Source: Chelativorans alearensis (GTDB lineage Bacteria > Pseudomonadota > Alphaproteobacteria > Rhizobiales > Rhizobiaceae). From it: 64,000 nt of DNA. How positions within the stretch are numbered: position 1 is the first letter of the stretch; each line of letters opens with the position of its first letter. The stretch is from contig NZ_WQNI01000012.1 in assembly GCF_010993735.1 (NCBI RefSeq), positions 62,001 through 126,000 of the forward strand. The letters are read 5' to 3'. A program made the position numbers and the translations under genes. Positions 49,690 through 58,216 of this stretch are shown one piece after another. The notes beneath the pieces were generated by a model, which had not been told where the DNA came from, searched no databases, and saw only the letters and a list, made by a program, of their open reading frames with translations.

Positions 49690-50799
49690 TCAATGGACCT
49701 CAAGCGGTCTGGCGATCTGCGCGATACGCTGGAACTTCCTCCTGTAGGCAGACGGCGACAACCCCACGCCACGCCTGAAGACCCTGCGAAACGAGGCCGG
49801 GTCGTCATATCCGACCGAAGCGCCGACCTCGTCGACCGACAGGGTGTCGGTCTCCAGCATTTGCTTCGCTTCTTCGATCCGCATTGCCTGCACGTATTCT
49901 ATCGGCGCAAAGCCCGTGGCCGCCTTGAAACGACGCGAAAAGGTGCGCGCATTCAGACCGGATCGCGCGACCATTCGCTCCACCGGTTTGGCCATTGCGT
50001 AGTTGTCGGCGATCCAGGCTTGGCAATCCGATATCGGCCCGTCTTCCGACGTCATTGGACGGGTCATCACCGCGTAGGGGGATTGGCCCTCGGAATGCCC
50101 GCTGATCAGGTACACTTTCGCAGTCTCGATCGCCTGCCGATATCCGCAGTACCTGGCGATCAGATAGACCGCCAGATCGTGCCATGCGCTGACCCCGCCG
50201 GCGGTTACGATGCGGTCGCCTTCCGCCTCCAGACAAAGGACGGACTCGTTGCGAAATGCGATTTTGGGGTAGTTGCGCTGGAACATGTTTCGATAGGCCC
50301 AATGGGCCGTCGCCCCATGCCCGTTCAACAGGCCGGTTTCCGCGATCAGGAGAGCCCCGGAACAGACCGAGCAGATAAGCGCCCCATCTCGATGGTGTCT
50401 CTTCAGCCAGGCCACCTCTCGCGGGTATCGGCCCGTGGGCACATCATGGATCGACGTATACATGTCGCAGACGATCACCGCGTCCGCCTTGTCCAGATCG
50501 TCGATCGCCGCGTGCGGCTCGACCGGGATATTGCCCAAACAGTGAAACGCCTTGCCGTCCATCGAGACGATCTTGACTTCCAGCAATTCTCGCCCCGGTG
50601 TGCCGGCGACCATATCGGTGTACACCGCCCCGGCTGACAGCAATACGTCATAAAGGCCATAGAGGACGGAGGCCGAGGTTTCCGGCTCCGCCAGCAACAC
50701 GATCAATGGCTTTTTCGAACTCTTCACAGCAGTCTCTGACCATTTTGGCACGGTTTTGGCGCGTATGCCCCAGCCGCCTGTCCAGTATGACCTGTTCAT
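49690..50799 (-). CDS. GlxA-family regulator (DJ-1/PfpI domain plus AraC HTH)
   Basis: The protein is 369 residues from ATG 50797-50799. An upstream in-frame extension to 50961 overlaps the divergent oxidase gene and is not used. The DJ-1-like domain has VLLAEPETSASVLYGLYDVL and the elbow CSVCSGALLIAETGLLNGHG. The AraC domain has SGLNARTFSRRFKAATGFAP, VDEVGASVGYDDPASFRRVF and GVGLSPSAYRRKF. It is divergent from the FAD-dependent oxidase across 71 bp and is its likely regulator. It is a distant paralogue of the GlxA gene at 29136. Confidence 0.9.
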   Translation of the reverse strand: MNRSYWTGGWGIRAKTVPKWSETAVKSSKKPLIVLLAEPETSASVLYGLYDVLLSAGAVYTDMVAGTPGRELLEVKIVSMDGKAFHCLGNIPVEPHAAIDDLDKADAVIVCDMYTSIHDVPTGRYPREVAWLKRHHRDGALICSVCSGALLIAETGLLNGHGATAHWAYRNMFQRNYPKIAFRNESVLCLEAEGDRIVTAGGVSAWHDLAVYLIARYCGYRQAIETAKVYLISGHSEGQSPYAVMTRPMTSEDGPISDCQAWIADNYAMAKPVERMVARSGLNARTFSRRFKAATGFAPIEYVQAMRIEEAKQMLETDTLSVDEVGASVGYDDPASFRRVFRRGVGLSPSAYRRKFQRIAQIARPLEVH

Positions 50800-50870
50800 G
50801 ACCAAATCGCCACTGCCCAGACCACTGAGGCTGTCGTAGCTCCATCGCAACGCTGCAATGGAGTTTTGAA

Positions 50871-52265
50871 ATGAACGATCTGAGAACGGCTCTCGACCCG
50901 ATCGCTGAAGATTTTCGCGGAGAGATGTTGCTACCCGGCGCCCCCGGGTTCGACGAGGCAAGAATGGTCTGGAACGCCATGATCGACCGGCGCCCGGCGC
51001 TTATCGCGCGCTGCAAGGACGTGGATGACGTGATAGCGGCGGTATCGCTGGCTGTGGCGCGGGATCTGCCCATCGCAATCCGTGGCGGCGGCCACAATGT
51101 GGCGGGTCACGCAGTCTGCGACGAAGGCGTCATGATCGACTTGTCGCTTATGCGCGGCGTCACGGTGGATGCCGAGGCGCGTGTCGCCGTCGTTGAAGGC
51201 GGCGCTCTGTGGCGCGATGTCGATAAGGCCAGCCAGGCGCACGGCCTTGCGACGCCCGGCGGTCTCATTTCGGAGACCGGCGTGGCCGGGTTGACACTGT
51301 CCGGCGGGATCGGATGGCTGCGCGCCAAGCACGGACTTTCGGTCGACAATCTGATCGCGGCAGATGTGGTCACGGCAGACGGCATGCTTGTCCGTGCCAG
51401 TGACGATGAAAACCCTGACCTGCTCTGGGCGCTCAAGGGCGGGGGCGGTAATTTTGGTGTCGTCGTCCAGTTCGAATTCGCGCTTCACCCCATCGGCCCT
51501 GAAGTGATGTTCGCGGCCCCCATATATGCCCTCGACGACGGCCCTGGCCCGATCCGCGCGTGGCGCGACTTTCTGGCCAAGCATGGTGATCGTGTCGGAT
51601 CGCTCTGCGAGTTCTCCACTGCCGGCGGCGAGGATTTCCCCGAAAAGTATCGGGGAAAGCGCATCTATACGCTGGCTTGCGTCTATAACGGCGATGCCGC
51701 GGAAGGCGAGGCGTTGCTTCAGCCCTTGCGCGAACTCGGGCCCATGGTCGCCGATTTTTCCGGCCGGATGGACTACTGCGATGTGCAGCAGCTCTTCGAT
51801 GCGCTGATGCCGTCAGGCGATTTCCGTTGCTACTGGAAAGCGCGATATTTGACCGGCCTGACCGACGAGATGATCGACCTTGCAATGCAGTACGCCAAGT
51901 CTGCGCCCTCGGACAATACGCTGTCATCTCTGTGGAATTTCGGTGGGGCGACGGCGCAGGTCCCGGCTGAGGCTACGGCTTTCGGCGACCGGTCCATGGG
52001 GTGGATGTATTCTCTGGACAGTGTCTGGTCCGATCCTGGCGAAGATGCCGCGAACATTGCCTGGGCCCGCGATGGTTGGAAGGCGTCGGAGCGCTTCGGC
52101 CATCACGGCCGCGTCTATCTCAACTTCCCCGGCCACGGCGAAGACGGTGCCGCTCTGACCCGCACCAGTTTTGGATCGAATTACCAGCGTCTGGTGGACA
52201 TCAAGACGAAGTATGACCCTGAAAACCGGTTCCGCTTCAACCAGAATATCGCGCCGGGGGCTTGA
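50871..52265 (+). CDS. Berberine-bridge-type FAD-dependent oxidase/dehydrogenase
   Basis: This 464-residue protein has the PCMH FAD-binding domain: IAIRGGGHNVAGHAVCDEGV (about 65-84, His for covalent flavin linkage), GLATPGGLISETGVAGLTLS and GGIGWLRAKHGLSVDNLIAA. The C-terminal BBE motif reads KYDPENRFRFNQNIAPGA. No signal peptide. Such enzymes oxidise sugars, lactones or alkaloid-like amines with O2 or another acceptor. It is divergent from the GlxA regulator and followed at once by a homocysteine-methyltransferase relic. The decayed end of a second copy lies at 53330. Confidence 0.92.
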   Translation: MNDLRTALDPIAEDFRGEMLLPGAPGFDEARMVWNAMIDRRPALIARCKDVDDVIAAVSLAVARDLPIAIRGGGHNVAGHAVCDEGVMIDLSLMRGVTVDAEARVAVVEGGALWRDVDKASQAHGLATPGGLISETGVAGLTLSGGIGWLRAKHGLSVDNLIAADVVTADGMLVRASDDENPDLLWALKGGGGNFGVVVQFEFALHPIGPEVMFAAPIYALDDGPGPIRAWRDFLAKHGDRVGSLCEFSTAGGEDFPEKYRGKRIYTLACVYNGDAAEGEALLQPLRELGPMVADFSGRMDYCDVQQLFDALMPSGDFRCYWKARYLTGLTDEMIDLAMQYAKSAPSDNTLSSLWNFGGATAQVPAEATAFGDRSMGWMYSLDSVWSDPGEDAANIAWARDGWKASERFGHHGRVYLNFPGHGEDGAALTRTSFGSNYQRLVDIKTKYDPENRFRFNQNIAPGA

Positions 52266-52266
52266 T

Positions 52267-52377
52267 ATGCATGCGCCGTCACCGCTTCCCAATGCCGGAT
52301 CGGGCACCATCTTCTTCACCGAAGGCGGGTCCGAAACTGAAATCATGTATCGCTCGGCAAGAGGGAGGCGTTCCTGA
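52267..52377 (+). pseudogene. N-terminal relic of a homocysteine S-methyltransferase-like gene
   Basis: ATG 52267 follows the oxidase stop by one base. The frame contains IFFTEGGSETEIMYRSARG, which resembles the first strand of homocysteine S-methyltransferases (LxTDGGxETxLxY). It ends after 36 codons, its TGA overlapping the DUF1127 start. Only the beginning of the original gene remains. Confidence 0.5.
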
Positions 52378-52559
52378 TGAAACGCTCCCTTCTGCGGCTG
52401 GTCGCGCGGATGCAGGCTCGGCGGCGACGTGCCGCCGAGACCGCCTGCCTCAAGGACCTCAATGACCATCTACTGGCCGACATCGGCCTCAGGCGCGACG
52501 GGATCGCGACTGCCGTCGCGCGGGCTTCTGCGTTCCCCGATTGGTGGCATCAAAACTGA
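52377..52559 (+). CDS. DUF1127 small protein
   Basis: This 60-residue basic protein has MKRSLLRLVARMQARRRRAA and the DUF1127 core LKDLNDHLLADIGLRRDGIA, ending FPDWWHQN. ATG 52377 overlaps the preceding TGA by one base (TGATG) and has GGAGG upstream. DUF1127 proteins are Arg-rich small proteins in alphaproteobacteria, some of them implicated in phosphate or RNA-linked regulation. No specific role can be given here. Confidence 0.88.
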   Translation: MKRSLLRLVARMQARRRRAAETACLKDLNDHLLADIGLRRDGIATAVARASAFPDWWHQN

Positions 52560-52638
52560 GAAATGCGCGCGCCACGATCAGCAGCCCGGGCCGCGCGATC
52601 CCCTCAACATTAGGGCTGCTTATACTCGGAGCACTACA

Positions 52639-53202
52639 ATGATGAAACTACTCTCTACTGCGGCCGCGGCCGCAATCCTGCTCGGGCACGCCGCTTCGGC
52701 CGCTCCGCTGGTGAGCTTCGACGTGGCCGAAGACCACACCCGCTTCGTCTTTGCGCCCGCGCCGGTGCATGATGATGGCTTGCCTGCCTATGGTAACCCC
52801 TTCGTAACCCAAGGCTATATCTACGAGGCGGGCACCCTCGACGGCGGCGTCGAGGGCGTGAACCCGGACGGCTCGCCGGTCTTTCCCGACAAAGTCATCG
52901 GAACTTGGACATGCGACGGCACGTATGTCGCAGACGGTGGCCACACCACCAACGGAACGATCATTATCAGCAGCCAGGTCTTCCAGTTCGACGGCGGAGA
53001 CATGATCGTCACCGAGGGCTCCGAACTGGCCGATTACAATGTCGCCATGCCGCGCCTCATCACCGGCGGGCTCGGAGACTATGCCGGTGTCGAGGGCGTG
53101 ATGTACCAGACGAATCTCGGCATGTCCGAAGGCTTCGGCGTGCGCGCCCAGTTCGAGATCGAGAACGCCGGCGATTATGCGAAACTCGAAGACGAGAATT
53201 GA
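52639..53202 (+). CDS. Exported beta-barrel-like protein (allene-oxide-cyclase/dirigent-like), function unknown
   Basis: This 187-residue protein starts at ATG 52639 (ATGATG). The signal peptide KLLSTAAAAAILLGHAASAA is followed by a beta-rich domain: VIGTWTCDGTYVADGGHTTN, TIIISSQVFQFDGGDMIVTE and MPRLITGGLGDYAGVEGVMY. The strand pattern and the GTGxYxxxxG-like GGLGDYAGVEG fit the allene-oxide-cyclase/dirigent barrel. No catalytic function can be assigned. It sits alone, 80 bp after DUF1127. Confidence 0.78.
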   Translation: MMKLLSTAAAAAILLGHAASAAPLVSFDVAEDHTRFVFAPAPVHDDGLPAYGNPFVTQGYIYEAGTLDGGVEGVNPDGSPVFPDKVIGTWTCDGTYVADGGHTTNGTIIISSQVFQFDGGDMIVTEGSELADYNVAMPRLITGGLGDYAGVEGVMYQTNLGMSEGFGVRAQFEIENAGDYAKLEDEN

Positions 53203-53329
53203 TGGCTTCCTGCTCGCACGATACCCGCCGGGCCGCCTCACAAGCGGTCCGGCAGCACCCGGTGATTTCGATCCTCGCGCCGCTTTTGCCATGGATCTGC
53301 GCGATCCGTGCTGCCGTTGGAACGGCCGA

Positions 53330-53520
53330 TGGCGCCGGAAGGCGAGGGTTTCCCCGAAAGTATCGGAGAAAGCGCGTCTATACGCTTCAACAAGAACATC
53401 GCACCGGAGACTTGATATGCGCGCCCCGTCACCACTTCCCGTAGCCGGTTTCGGTCGGGCGACGCTGAGGCGTGTACGGCAGGTATGCTCTACTCATTTC
53501 CGAGACCCGCCCGTCAGGTG
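53330..53520 (+). pseudogene. Decayed 3' end of a second oxidase-methyltransferase pair
   Basis: GTTTCCCCGAAAGTATCGGA and the following bases match the oxidase around 51631-51670, then jump directly to its C-terminus (TTCAACAAGAACATCGCACC, stop TTGATATGCG). After that comes a second version of the methyltransferase start (ATGCGCGCCCCGTCACCACT, compare 52267). So the unit oxidase-methyltransferase was once duplicated, and this copy carries an internal deletion of about 550 bp and further decay. Confidence 0.75.
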
Positions 53521-53875
53521 ACGGCCCCGAACACGTCATTCGGCAATCGGCTTGGCGACGACCGCTTGGTCCGCAACCGCGACCGACGCTTCACCCTCGG
53601 CAGTGGCAGCTATCAGGCGGTGGCATAGACAGTTCGAACAGCTGAATTGGCGGCGCTAAGCTGTCGTTCGCAAGGCCTGGCGGGAACGACCGGACCGGAC
53701 TCAACCAAGGCGTCTCCGGAAGCCTCTCAATAGGCTAATTCGCGGTTGGTACAGATCCTTTCAAGTCATTCGCACCGTTTTCCGAGAATAATCGCCGCAG
53801 CGCCTTCGGTGATCTTTGCGATTTGCGACTGGGGGTGTTGCTGCCCCGCTCCATTTCCTGCCGAACTCATTCCGC
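53521..53875. other. Gene-free debris after the duplicated unit
   Basis: No gene is recognised. It contains the second arm (53665-53704) of the long-range inverted repeat with 49446-49485. Confidence 0.5.
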
Positions 53876-54328
53876 TCATTCCCCTTCCGGGATCTTCAAC
53901 AGCATCGTGTCGTCAGGGCCGATGGTTCGGCCATCCTGCGTGTGGATATCGAGGTGGACCGGTAACCCCTTCTCGCGATCGACCAGAACTGAATGCTTCT
54001 CACCCGGTCCAAAAAGGTGGCGTTCGCCGAATTGCCGCAGTGCAACCATCACTGGAAACAAATCCCGGCCCACCGCAGTCAGGCGATATTCCACGCGCGA
54101 CCCACTGTCACCGGTCGGGACGGCCTCCAGTATGCCGCGTGAAACAAGCGTGCGCAGGCGATCCGTAAGAATGTTCTTGGCGATGCCGAGACTCTTCTGA
54201 AACTCGCTGAAGCGTGTGAGGCCATCAAAGGCGTCACGCACGATCAACAGCGACCACCAGTCGCCAATCACGTCCAGCGAGCGGGCGCTGGGGCAGTAGT
54301 CTCCCTTGAGGCTCTTTCGACCGACCAT
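53876..54328 (-). CDS. HxlR-family transcriptional regulator
   Basis: This 150-residue winged-helix protein has CPSARSLDVIGDWWSLLIVR (residues 12-31, the HxlR signature Cys at 12), FSEFQKSLGIAKNILTDRLR and the wing SRVEYRLTAVGRDLFPVMVA. The first Cys can act as a redox or electrophile sensor in this family (known for YodB/HypR). It is divergent from an MFS exporter with two paired operators between them, so it probably represses the exporter. Confidence 0.9.
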   Translation of the reverse strand: MVGRKSLKGDYCPSARSLDVIGDWWSLLIVRDAFDGLTRFSEFQKSLGIAKNILTDRLRTLVSRGILEAVPTGDSGSRVEYRLTAVGRDLFPVMVALRQFGERHLFGPGEKHSVLVDREKGLPVHLDIHTQDGRTIGPDDTMLLKIPEGE

Positions 54329-54368
54329 TGACTCGGCTCCAACATAAGGAACGCACCATCATCGAGTT

Positions 54369-54429
54369 TTGGTTGCGTTATAAAACCAAATAAGATATTT
54401 GGCGAATTGGTTTCGTAATACAACCAAAT
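54369..54429. promoter_or_regulatory. Two tandem HxlR-type operators
   Basis: Two 23-bp direct repeats (54369-54391 and 54407-54429; starts 38 bp apart) differ at three positions. Each is an inverted repeat TTGGTT-nine bases-AACCAA, and the core CGT-ATA is common to both. They lie between the divergent HxlR and MFS genes; the second ends 16 bases before the MFS start. Confidence 0.8.
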
Positions 54430-54445
54430 ATGACGGGAGTTTGCA

Positions 54446-55768
54446 ATGGATTCGGTGAGGGATGCAGCGCCGGGTGGTGCTGCGAACGGCGTCCTGCGCC
54501 CGAATGAAGCGGGAAGGCAGGATGATACGAACAGATCATCAGGATCAGTCTCCGGGCCAGATACTCAGGTGCCGGTGCTCACCCGACCGGTCACGCTGCT
54601 GTTCGCCGTTGCGAGCGGTCTCGCGGTAGCCAACGCCTATTTTGCTCACCCGCTGCTTGACGTGATGGCCGACGATCTCGGGCTTACGCGCACGATGGCG
54701 GGCCTGATTGTGGGGGCCACCCAGTTGGGCTATGCACTTGGTTTAATCCTGCTGGTGCCGCTCGGTGATCTCATCGATCGTCGCAAGTTGATCCTTGCTC
54801 AATCGCTGCTGTCCGTTCTGGCACTAGGATGCGCGGGACTTTCTACCACGGCAGCAGTGCTGCTGGCCTCGATGGCGGCGGTCGGGCTCCTGGCCGTGGT
54901 CACGCAGGGCCTTGTTGCGTATGCCGCGAGCCTGGCCCGACCTGCCGAGCGCGGACAGGTGGTTGGGGTGGTAACGAGTGGCATCGTACTCGGCATCCTG
55001 CTGGCGCGGACCGCCGCCGGAATTCTGACCGACCTTTCCGGGTGGCGAACGATCTATCTCCTTTCCGCTGTTCTGACACTTGTGATCGCCGGGCTCCTCT
55101 ACAAAGCTCTCCCGCGCCAGGAGAAGCCGAAGGCTGCAATCTCCTATCCGCGCCTGATCCGTTCTTTGTTGACGCTCTTCATCGAGGAACCCGTGCTGCG
55201 CATCCGCGCTGTCATCGCCATGTTGATCTTCGCCAACATCACAACACTGCTTGCGCCCCTGGTGTTGCCGCTGAGCGCGCCGCCCTTTTCACTATCTCAT
55301 ACTCAGGTCGGGCTCTTCGGCCTCGCCGGCGCGGCCGGCGCGCTCGGAGCTGCACGCGCTGGGCGGGGGGCCGACCGAGGACATGGGCAGCGGACAACGG
55401 GGATCGCGCTCACTCTCATGCTAATTGCATGGTTGCCGATCTCGATGCTGTCACATTCGATCCTGTGGCTCATCGTCGGCGTGTTCATCATCGATTTCGG
55501 CTTGCAGGCAACGCATGTGACAAACCAGGGCATGATTTACCGGGTGCGGCCGGAAGCACAGAACCGTCTAACCGCTGCCTACATGATCTTCTACTTGATT
55601 GGCAGTGCGATTGGCTCCTCGATTTCGACAATCGTCTATGCGCATGCTGGCTGGAACGGCGTCAGCCTGATGGGAGCGGGCATCAGCATCCTGACGCTCG
55701 TTTTCTGGGCCCTGACGATGCGGGCAACACCTGTTGCCGCCACGCGGCGAATAGTCGCGGCGGAATAG
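54446..55768 (+). CDS. MFS exporter, DHA1 type
   Basis: This 440-residue protein has a 50-residue polar N-terminus and twelve hydrophobic segments. LLFAVASGLAVANAYFAHPL, the loop motif GDLIDRRKLILAQ and the motif-C-like GVVTSGIVLGILLARTAAG indicate a proton-driven exporter. Position after HxlR operators suggests inducible efflux of a toxic or electrophilic compound. GGGAGT lies seven bases before ATG. The substrate is unknown. Confidence 0.92.
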   Translation: MDSVRDAAPGGAANGVLRPNEAGRQDDTNRSSGSVSGPDTQVPVLTRPVTLLFAVASGLAVANAYFAHPLLDVMADDLGLTRTMAGLIVGATQLGYALGLILLVPLGDLIDRRKLILAQSLLSVLALGCAGLSTTAAVLLASMAAVGLLAVVTQGLVAYAASLARPAERGQVVGVVTSGIVLGILLARTAAGILTDLSGWRTIYLLSAVLTLVIAGLLYKALPRQEKPKAAISYPRLIRSLLTLFIEEPVLRIRAVIAMLIFANITTLLAPLVLPLSAPPFSLSHTQVGLFGLAGAAGALGAARAGRGADRGHGQRTTGIALTLMLIAWLPISMLSHSILWLIVGVFIIDFGLQATHVTNQGMIYRVRPEAQNRLTAAYMIFYLIGSAIGSSISTIVYAHAGWNGVSLMGAGISILTLVFWALTMRATPVAATRRIVAAE

Positions 55769-55998
55769 TTGAAGACTGCCCCGGGTGAGGAGATCATTTA
55801 ACAGCGACGAACCTTCGGGCCATTTTGAGTGCTATCCACGTGTTCTCGAGCATCACATCGACATGTTTTCACCCGATCACGAATGGACCACAACGTGAAC
55901 AGCGCTAGCCTATGAATGGGCACATTTCGGGGAGCACGTCAGTCGCCCAAAAAATGGCCTCCTCATCCGAGGTCCAGTGAGTTGACTGCTGACGGTTC

Positions 55999-57306
55999 TC
56001 ATCGCGTTGACAACCGCCGTAGACGCTGCTCGAAGCCTCCGAGGATCGACGTGGCGATCTCTTCGGGAAAATCGGCTGGAAGCGTTTGCTTGACCTCCTC
56101 CATTGCGGCCGGCGCGCGTGTCCGGATGCCCTCGAATACGCGCTCGACGATCGAGGCGCCGATGCCGACCCTGGCCGCCGTCTGGAGAAAATGGCGCGGC
56201 ATGATTGTCTCGACCACATAATGCCGACTATCGCCAACGGCCATTGCGAGCTTCATCTGTTTGCGCTTGAGCTGTCCTGCGTCCGCGCTGGGCTGTGCGG
56301 AAACCACGTCATAGAGGGGCGCGAGGTGGAAATGCTGACCGGGATATAGAAAGACGCTGAAGTTCTTGGCGTGGCCGTCCGTCGCGCCGAGAAGCCAAAA
56401 TGTCACGAGCGCCCCGAGGAACATTGCCCGGTCGTCATCGGGTGCGTCGCTGCCCATCAGCAGATTCAGTATGGCGGGAATGCCCGGTCCGCCCTCGGCT
56501 TCATATTTGAGCGTGGGCGGCACGGAGAGCGCTTGGCAGCAGTCCTCTTGCGGCAGGCGCAGAAGGCGCCCGTTGCGCGTCCACCGCCGGTCGAAGCGCT
56601 CGACGACCAGCACTCGCTTGCCGCCGAACTCCGCGATGTCGACTCCGGCGCTCGGAATGCCCAAGGCCGCCATGAGCTTCAGACACAGATATTCGTTCTC
56701 GACGCTGTATGAGAGGTCGATCCCGTTCGGCAGCCGCCCAATCTGGGGCTTCAGGATATGCGTTGTTGCCGTCGTGCCGGCCGGCTTGTGCCAGCGTCCG
56801 TTCCAGAGCAGCAACGCCGTCTTCTCCTGTGCCCCGGCAATTGAAATGCGGAAGTCCTCGTCCTCACCAAGACCGAGCGGGGCTGATGCGAGGTTGCCGA
56901 GGATATGGACAATCTCGTCCTCATCCACCGGCTTGCCGTTCACAGCACCGGCCGTGCCCGGCTCCTCGCCGTCGGGCAGGAACTGGAGCGCACCGACGCA
57001 GTCGTGACCAATGGTGCTGAGCAGGCTATAAGCATCCACCCCTTCGGCATGCACGCGCTCCGCCACGCGTCGGCGTATGGCCTCGCTGTCCGGCAACAGG
57101 TTGTCGAATACGGCGATGACGGGCGCGCCGATGTAGCGTTCCTCGCGAAGCGGCAGAGACAGCGAGACGGGCAGCGCGTGCTCCCATGCCAGCCATGAGG
57201 GGGCATACCGAAAATCGATGGCACCGGTCGATTGCCGGTTCAAGCGGCCGACCAGGCGGCTGTTGAGGAAGACATTGAGCGGCACATGCTGGCGCGGTCG
57301 GGCCAT
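55999..57306 (-). CDS. hipA: HipA-family serine/threonine kinase toxin
   Basis: This 435-residue protein has N-terminal subdomain-1 (VFLNSRLVGRLNRQSTGAID), the ATP-binding loop AGAQEKTALLLW (about 155-166) and the catalytic loop LLGATDGHAKNFSVFL with Asp and Asn. APLYDVVSAQ carries the metal-binding Asp. Start ATG 57304-57306 overlaps the hipB stop (TGATG). HipA phosphorylates glutamyl-tRNA synthetase or related targets and causes dormancy unless bound by HipB. Length and motifs are complete, so the toxin should be functional. Confidence 0.93.
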   Translation of the reverse strand: MARPRQHVPLNVFLNSRLVGRLNRQSTGAIDFRYAPSWLAWEHALPVSLSLPLREERYIGAPVIAVFDNLLPDSEAIRRRVAERVHAEGVDAYSLLSTIGHDCVGALQFLPDGEEPGTAGAVNGKPVDEDEIVHILGNLASAPLGLGEDEDFRISIAGAQEKTALLLWNGRWHKPAGTTATTHILKPQIGRLPNGIDLSYSVENEYLCLKLMAALGIPSAGVDIAEFGGKRVLVVERFDRRWTRNGRLLRLPQEDCCQALSVPPTLKYEAEGGPGIPAILNLLMGSDAPDDDRAMFLGALVTFWLLGATDGHAKNFSVFLYPGQHFHLAPLYDVVSAQPSADAGQLKRKQMKLAMAVGDSRHYVVETIMPRHFLQTAARVGIGASIVERVFEGIRTRAPAAMEEVKQTLPADFPEEIATSILGGFEQRLRRLSTR

Positions 57307-57557
57307 CAAAAGATATCCTCGATCTCATCGGGCGTGGCCTTCGAGCGCGGACGGATGACGAACTCTAGGTCGAGCGCTGCAAGCACGTCGCAGAGGGTGC
57401 TGAGCTGGGTTCCTGGCGCGCCCGACTCGACTGCCGAGATCGTCGCCTGTCGCAGCTTTGTGCGCTCGCCCAAGGTAGCTTGGTTGAGGTCGAGCTTGCG
57501 GCGTTGACGGCGTATTGCGTCACCGATCTGTTTCGGAGTTCGGGCAATTTGGTCCAT
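57306..57557 (-). CDS. hipB: HipB-type antitoxin, XRE-family DNA-binding protein
   Basis: This 83-residue protein has a Cro/XRE helix-turn-helix: IGDAIRRQRRKLDLNQATLG, RTKLRQATISAVESGAPGTQ and LSTLCDVLAALDLEFVIRPR. It precedes hipA in one operon with a one-base overlap. It neutralises HipA and represses the operon; three matching palindromes lie upstream. The C-terminal tail (SKATPDEIEDIF) is acidic, typical of HipB. Confidence 0.92.
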   Translation of the reverse strand: MDQIARTPKQIGDAIRRQRRKLDLNQATLGERTKLRQATISAVESGAPGTQLSTLCDVLAALDLEFVIRPRSKATPDEIEDIF

Positions 57558-57610
57558 AACGAAGCCTCAAACAGTTTCGCCGTCATATGCGCGAACGCGG
57601 ATATTTGTCA

Positions 57611-57684
57611 ATATGCGCTGTAGCGTATATCTATATTTTATACGCCAAAGCGTGTAAGTCTCACCAACACGCCATAGCGTATAG
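57611..57684. promoter_or_regulatory. Three HipB operator palindromes
   Basis: ATATGCGCTGTAGCGTATAT (57611-57630), TTATACGCCAAAGCGTGTAA (57638-57657) and CAACACGCCATAGCGTATAG (57665-57684) share the pattern TATnCGC-four bases-GCGTATA. They are spaced exactly 27 bp apart, about two and a half helical turns, so successive dimers face alternating sides. They lie 54-127 bp upstream of the hipB start. Confidence 0.85.
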
Positions 57685-57904
57685 ACTTGCCCCTATAACG
57701 AGCCCGTCCCCGACACGCTGATGATTTGTCGCACTGCTAATGCCGGGGATCGGCGCAACGGAGGTGGCGATTTCGACATCCCGACGGCCTGCCACGACCT
57801 GATCACTACGCGCCGGATACACGAAGGTGGGCGAAGCGACGCCTTCTGGACGCGGCCGCAAGCCTGGCCGACCAAGCGACGGCGAGAGCCCTGCCTCCGG
57901 CCCC
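57685..57904. other. Intergenic region before hipBA
   Basis: No gene is recognised. A minus-strand frame (57661-57912) includes FVYPARSDQVVAGRRDVEIA, which looks protein-like, but it runs through the HipB operators and was not identified. Confidence 0.4.
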
Positions 57905-58216
57905 TTATTCACGGCGATAGAGAATCATGCCCCCGTGATGGAGCACGCCGTCGATGAAGTCACCATCGGCAGTAAATCCTGTGTCATCCCAGTATTCGAT
58001 GTGATCACCCGTGACTTCGTAGCGCCCCTGGTAGGCGCTTTCGCGGTCGCCCCGGGCTTCATCATATCGGCCACTGGGCAAGAGTTCATGACGGACATAG
58101 CCGTCCGCCGTCATCCACATGCCGACATAGGGGTGGCTCTGACCACTCATGGTTTCCTCCGCATTCGAAAGCGCCAGTACGATCCCGGCTATTGCGGGTC
58201 CAAGCAGTGTCTTCAT
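57905..58216 (-). CDS. Atu4866-domain protein
   Basis: This 103-residue protein has a weak N-terminal hydrophobic stretch (LLGPAIAGIVLALSNAEETM) and the Atu4866 domain: HPYVGMWMTADGYVRHELLP, GRYDEARGDRESAYQGRYEV and HIEYWDDTGFTADGDFIDGV. The domain is a small beta-barrel of unknown function, common in rhizobia. It follows the SDR gene with a one-base overlap of stop and start, so the two form an operon. Confidence 0.88.
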   Translation of the reverse strand: MKTLLGPAIAGIVLALSNAEETMSGQSHPYVGMWMTADGYVRHELLPSGRYDEARGDRESAYQGRYEVTGDHIEYWDDTGFTADGDFIDGVLHHGGMILYRRE

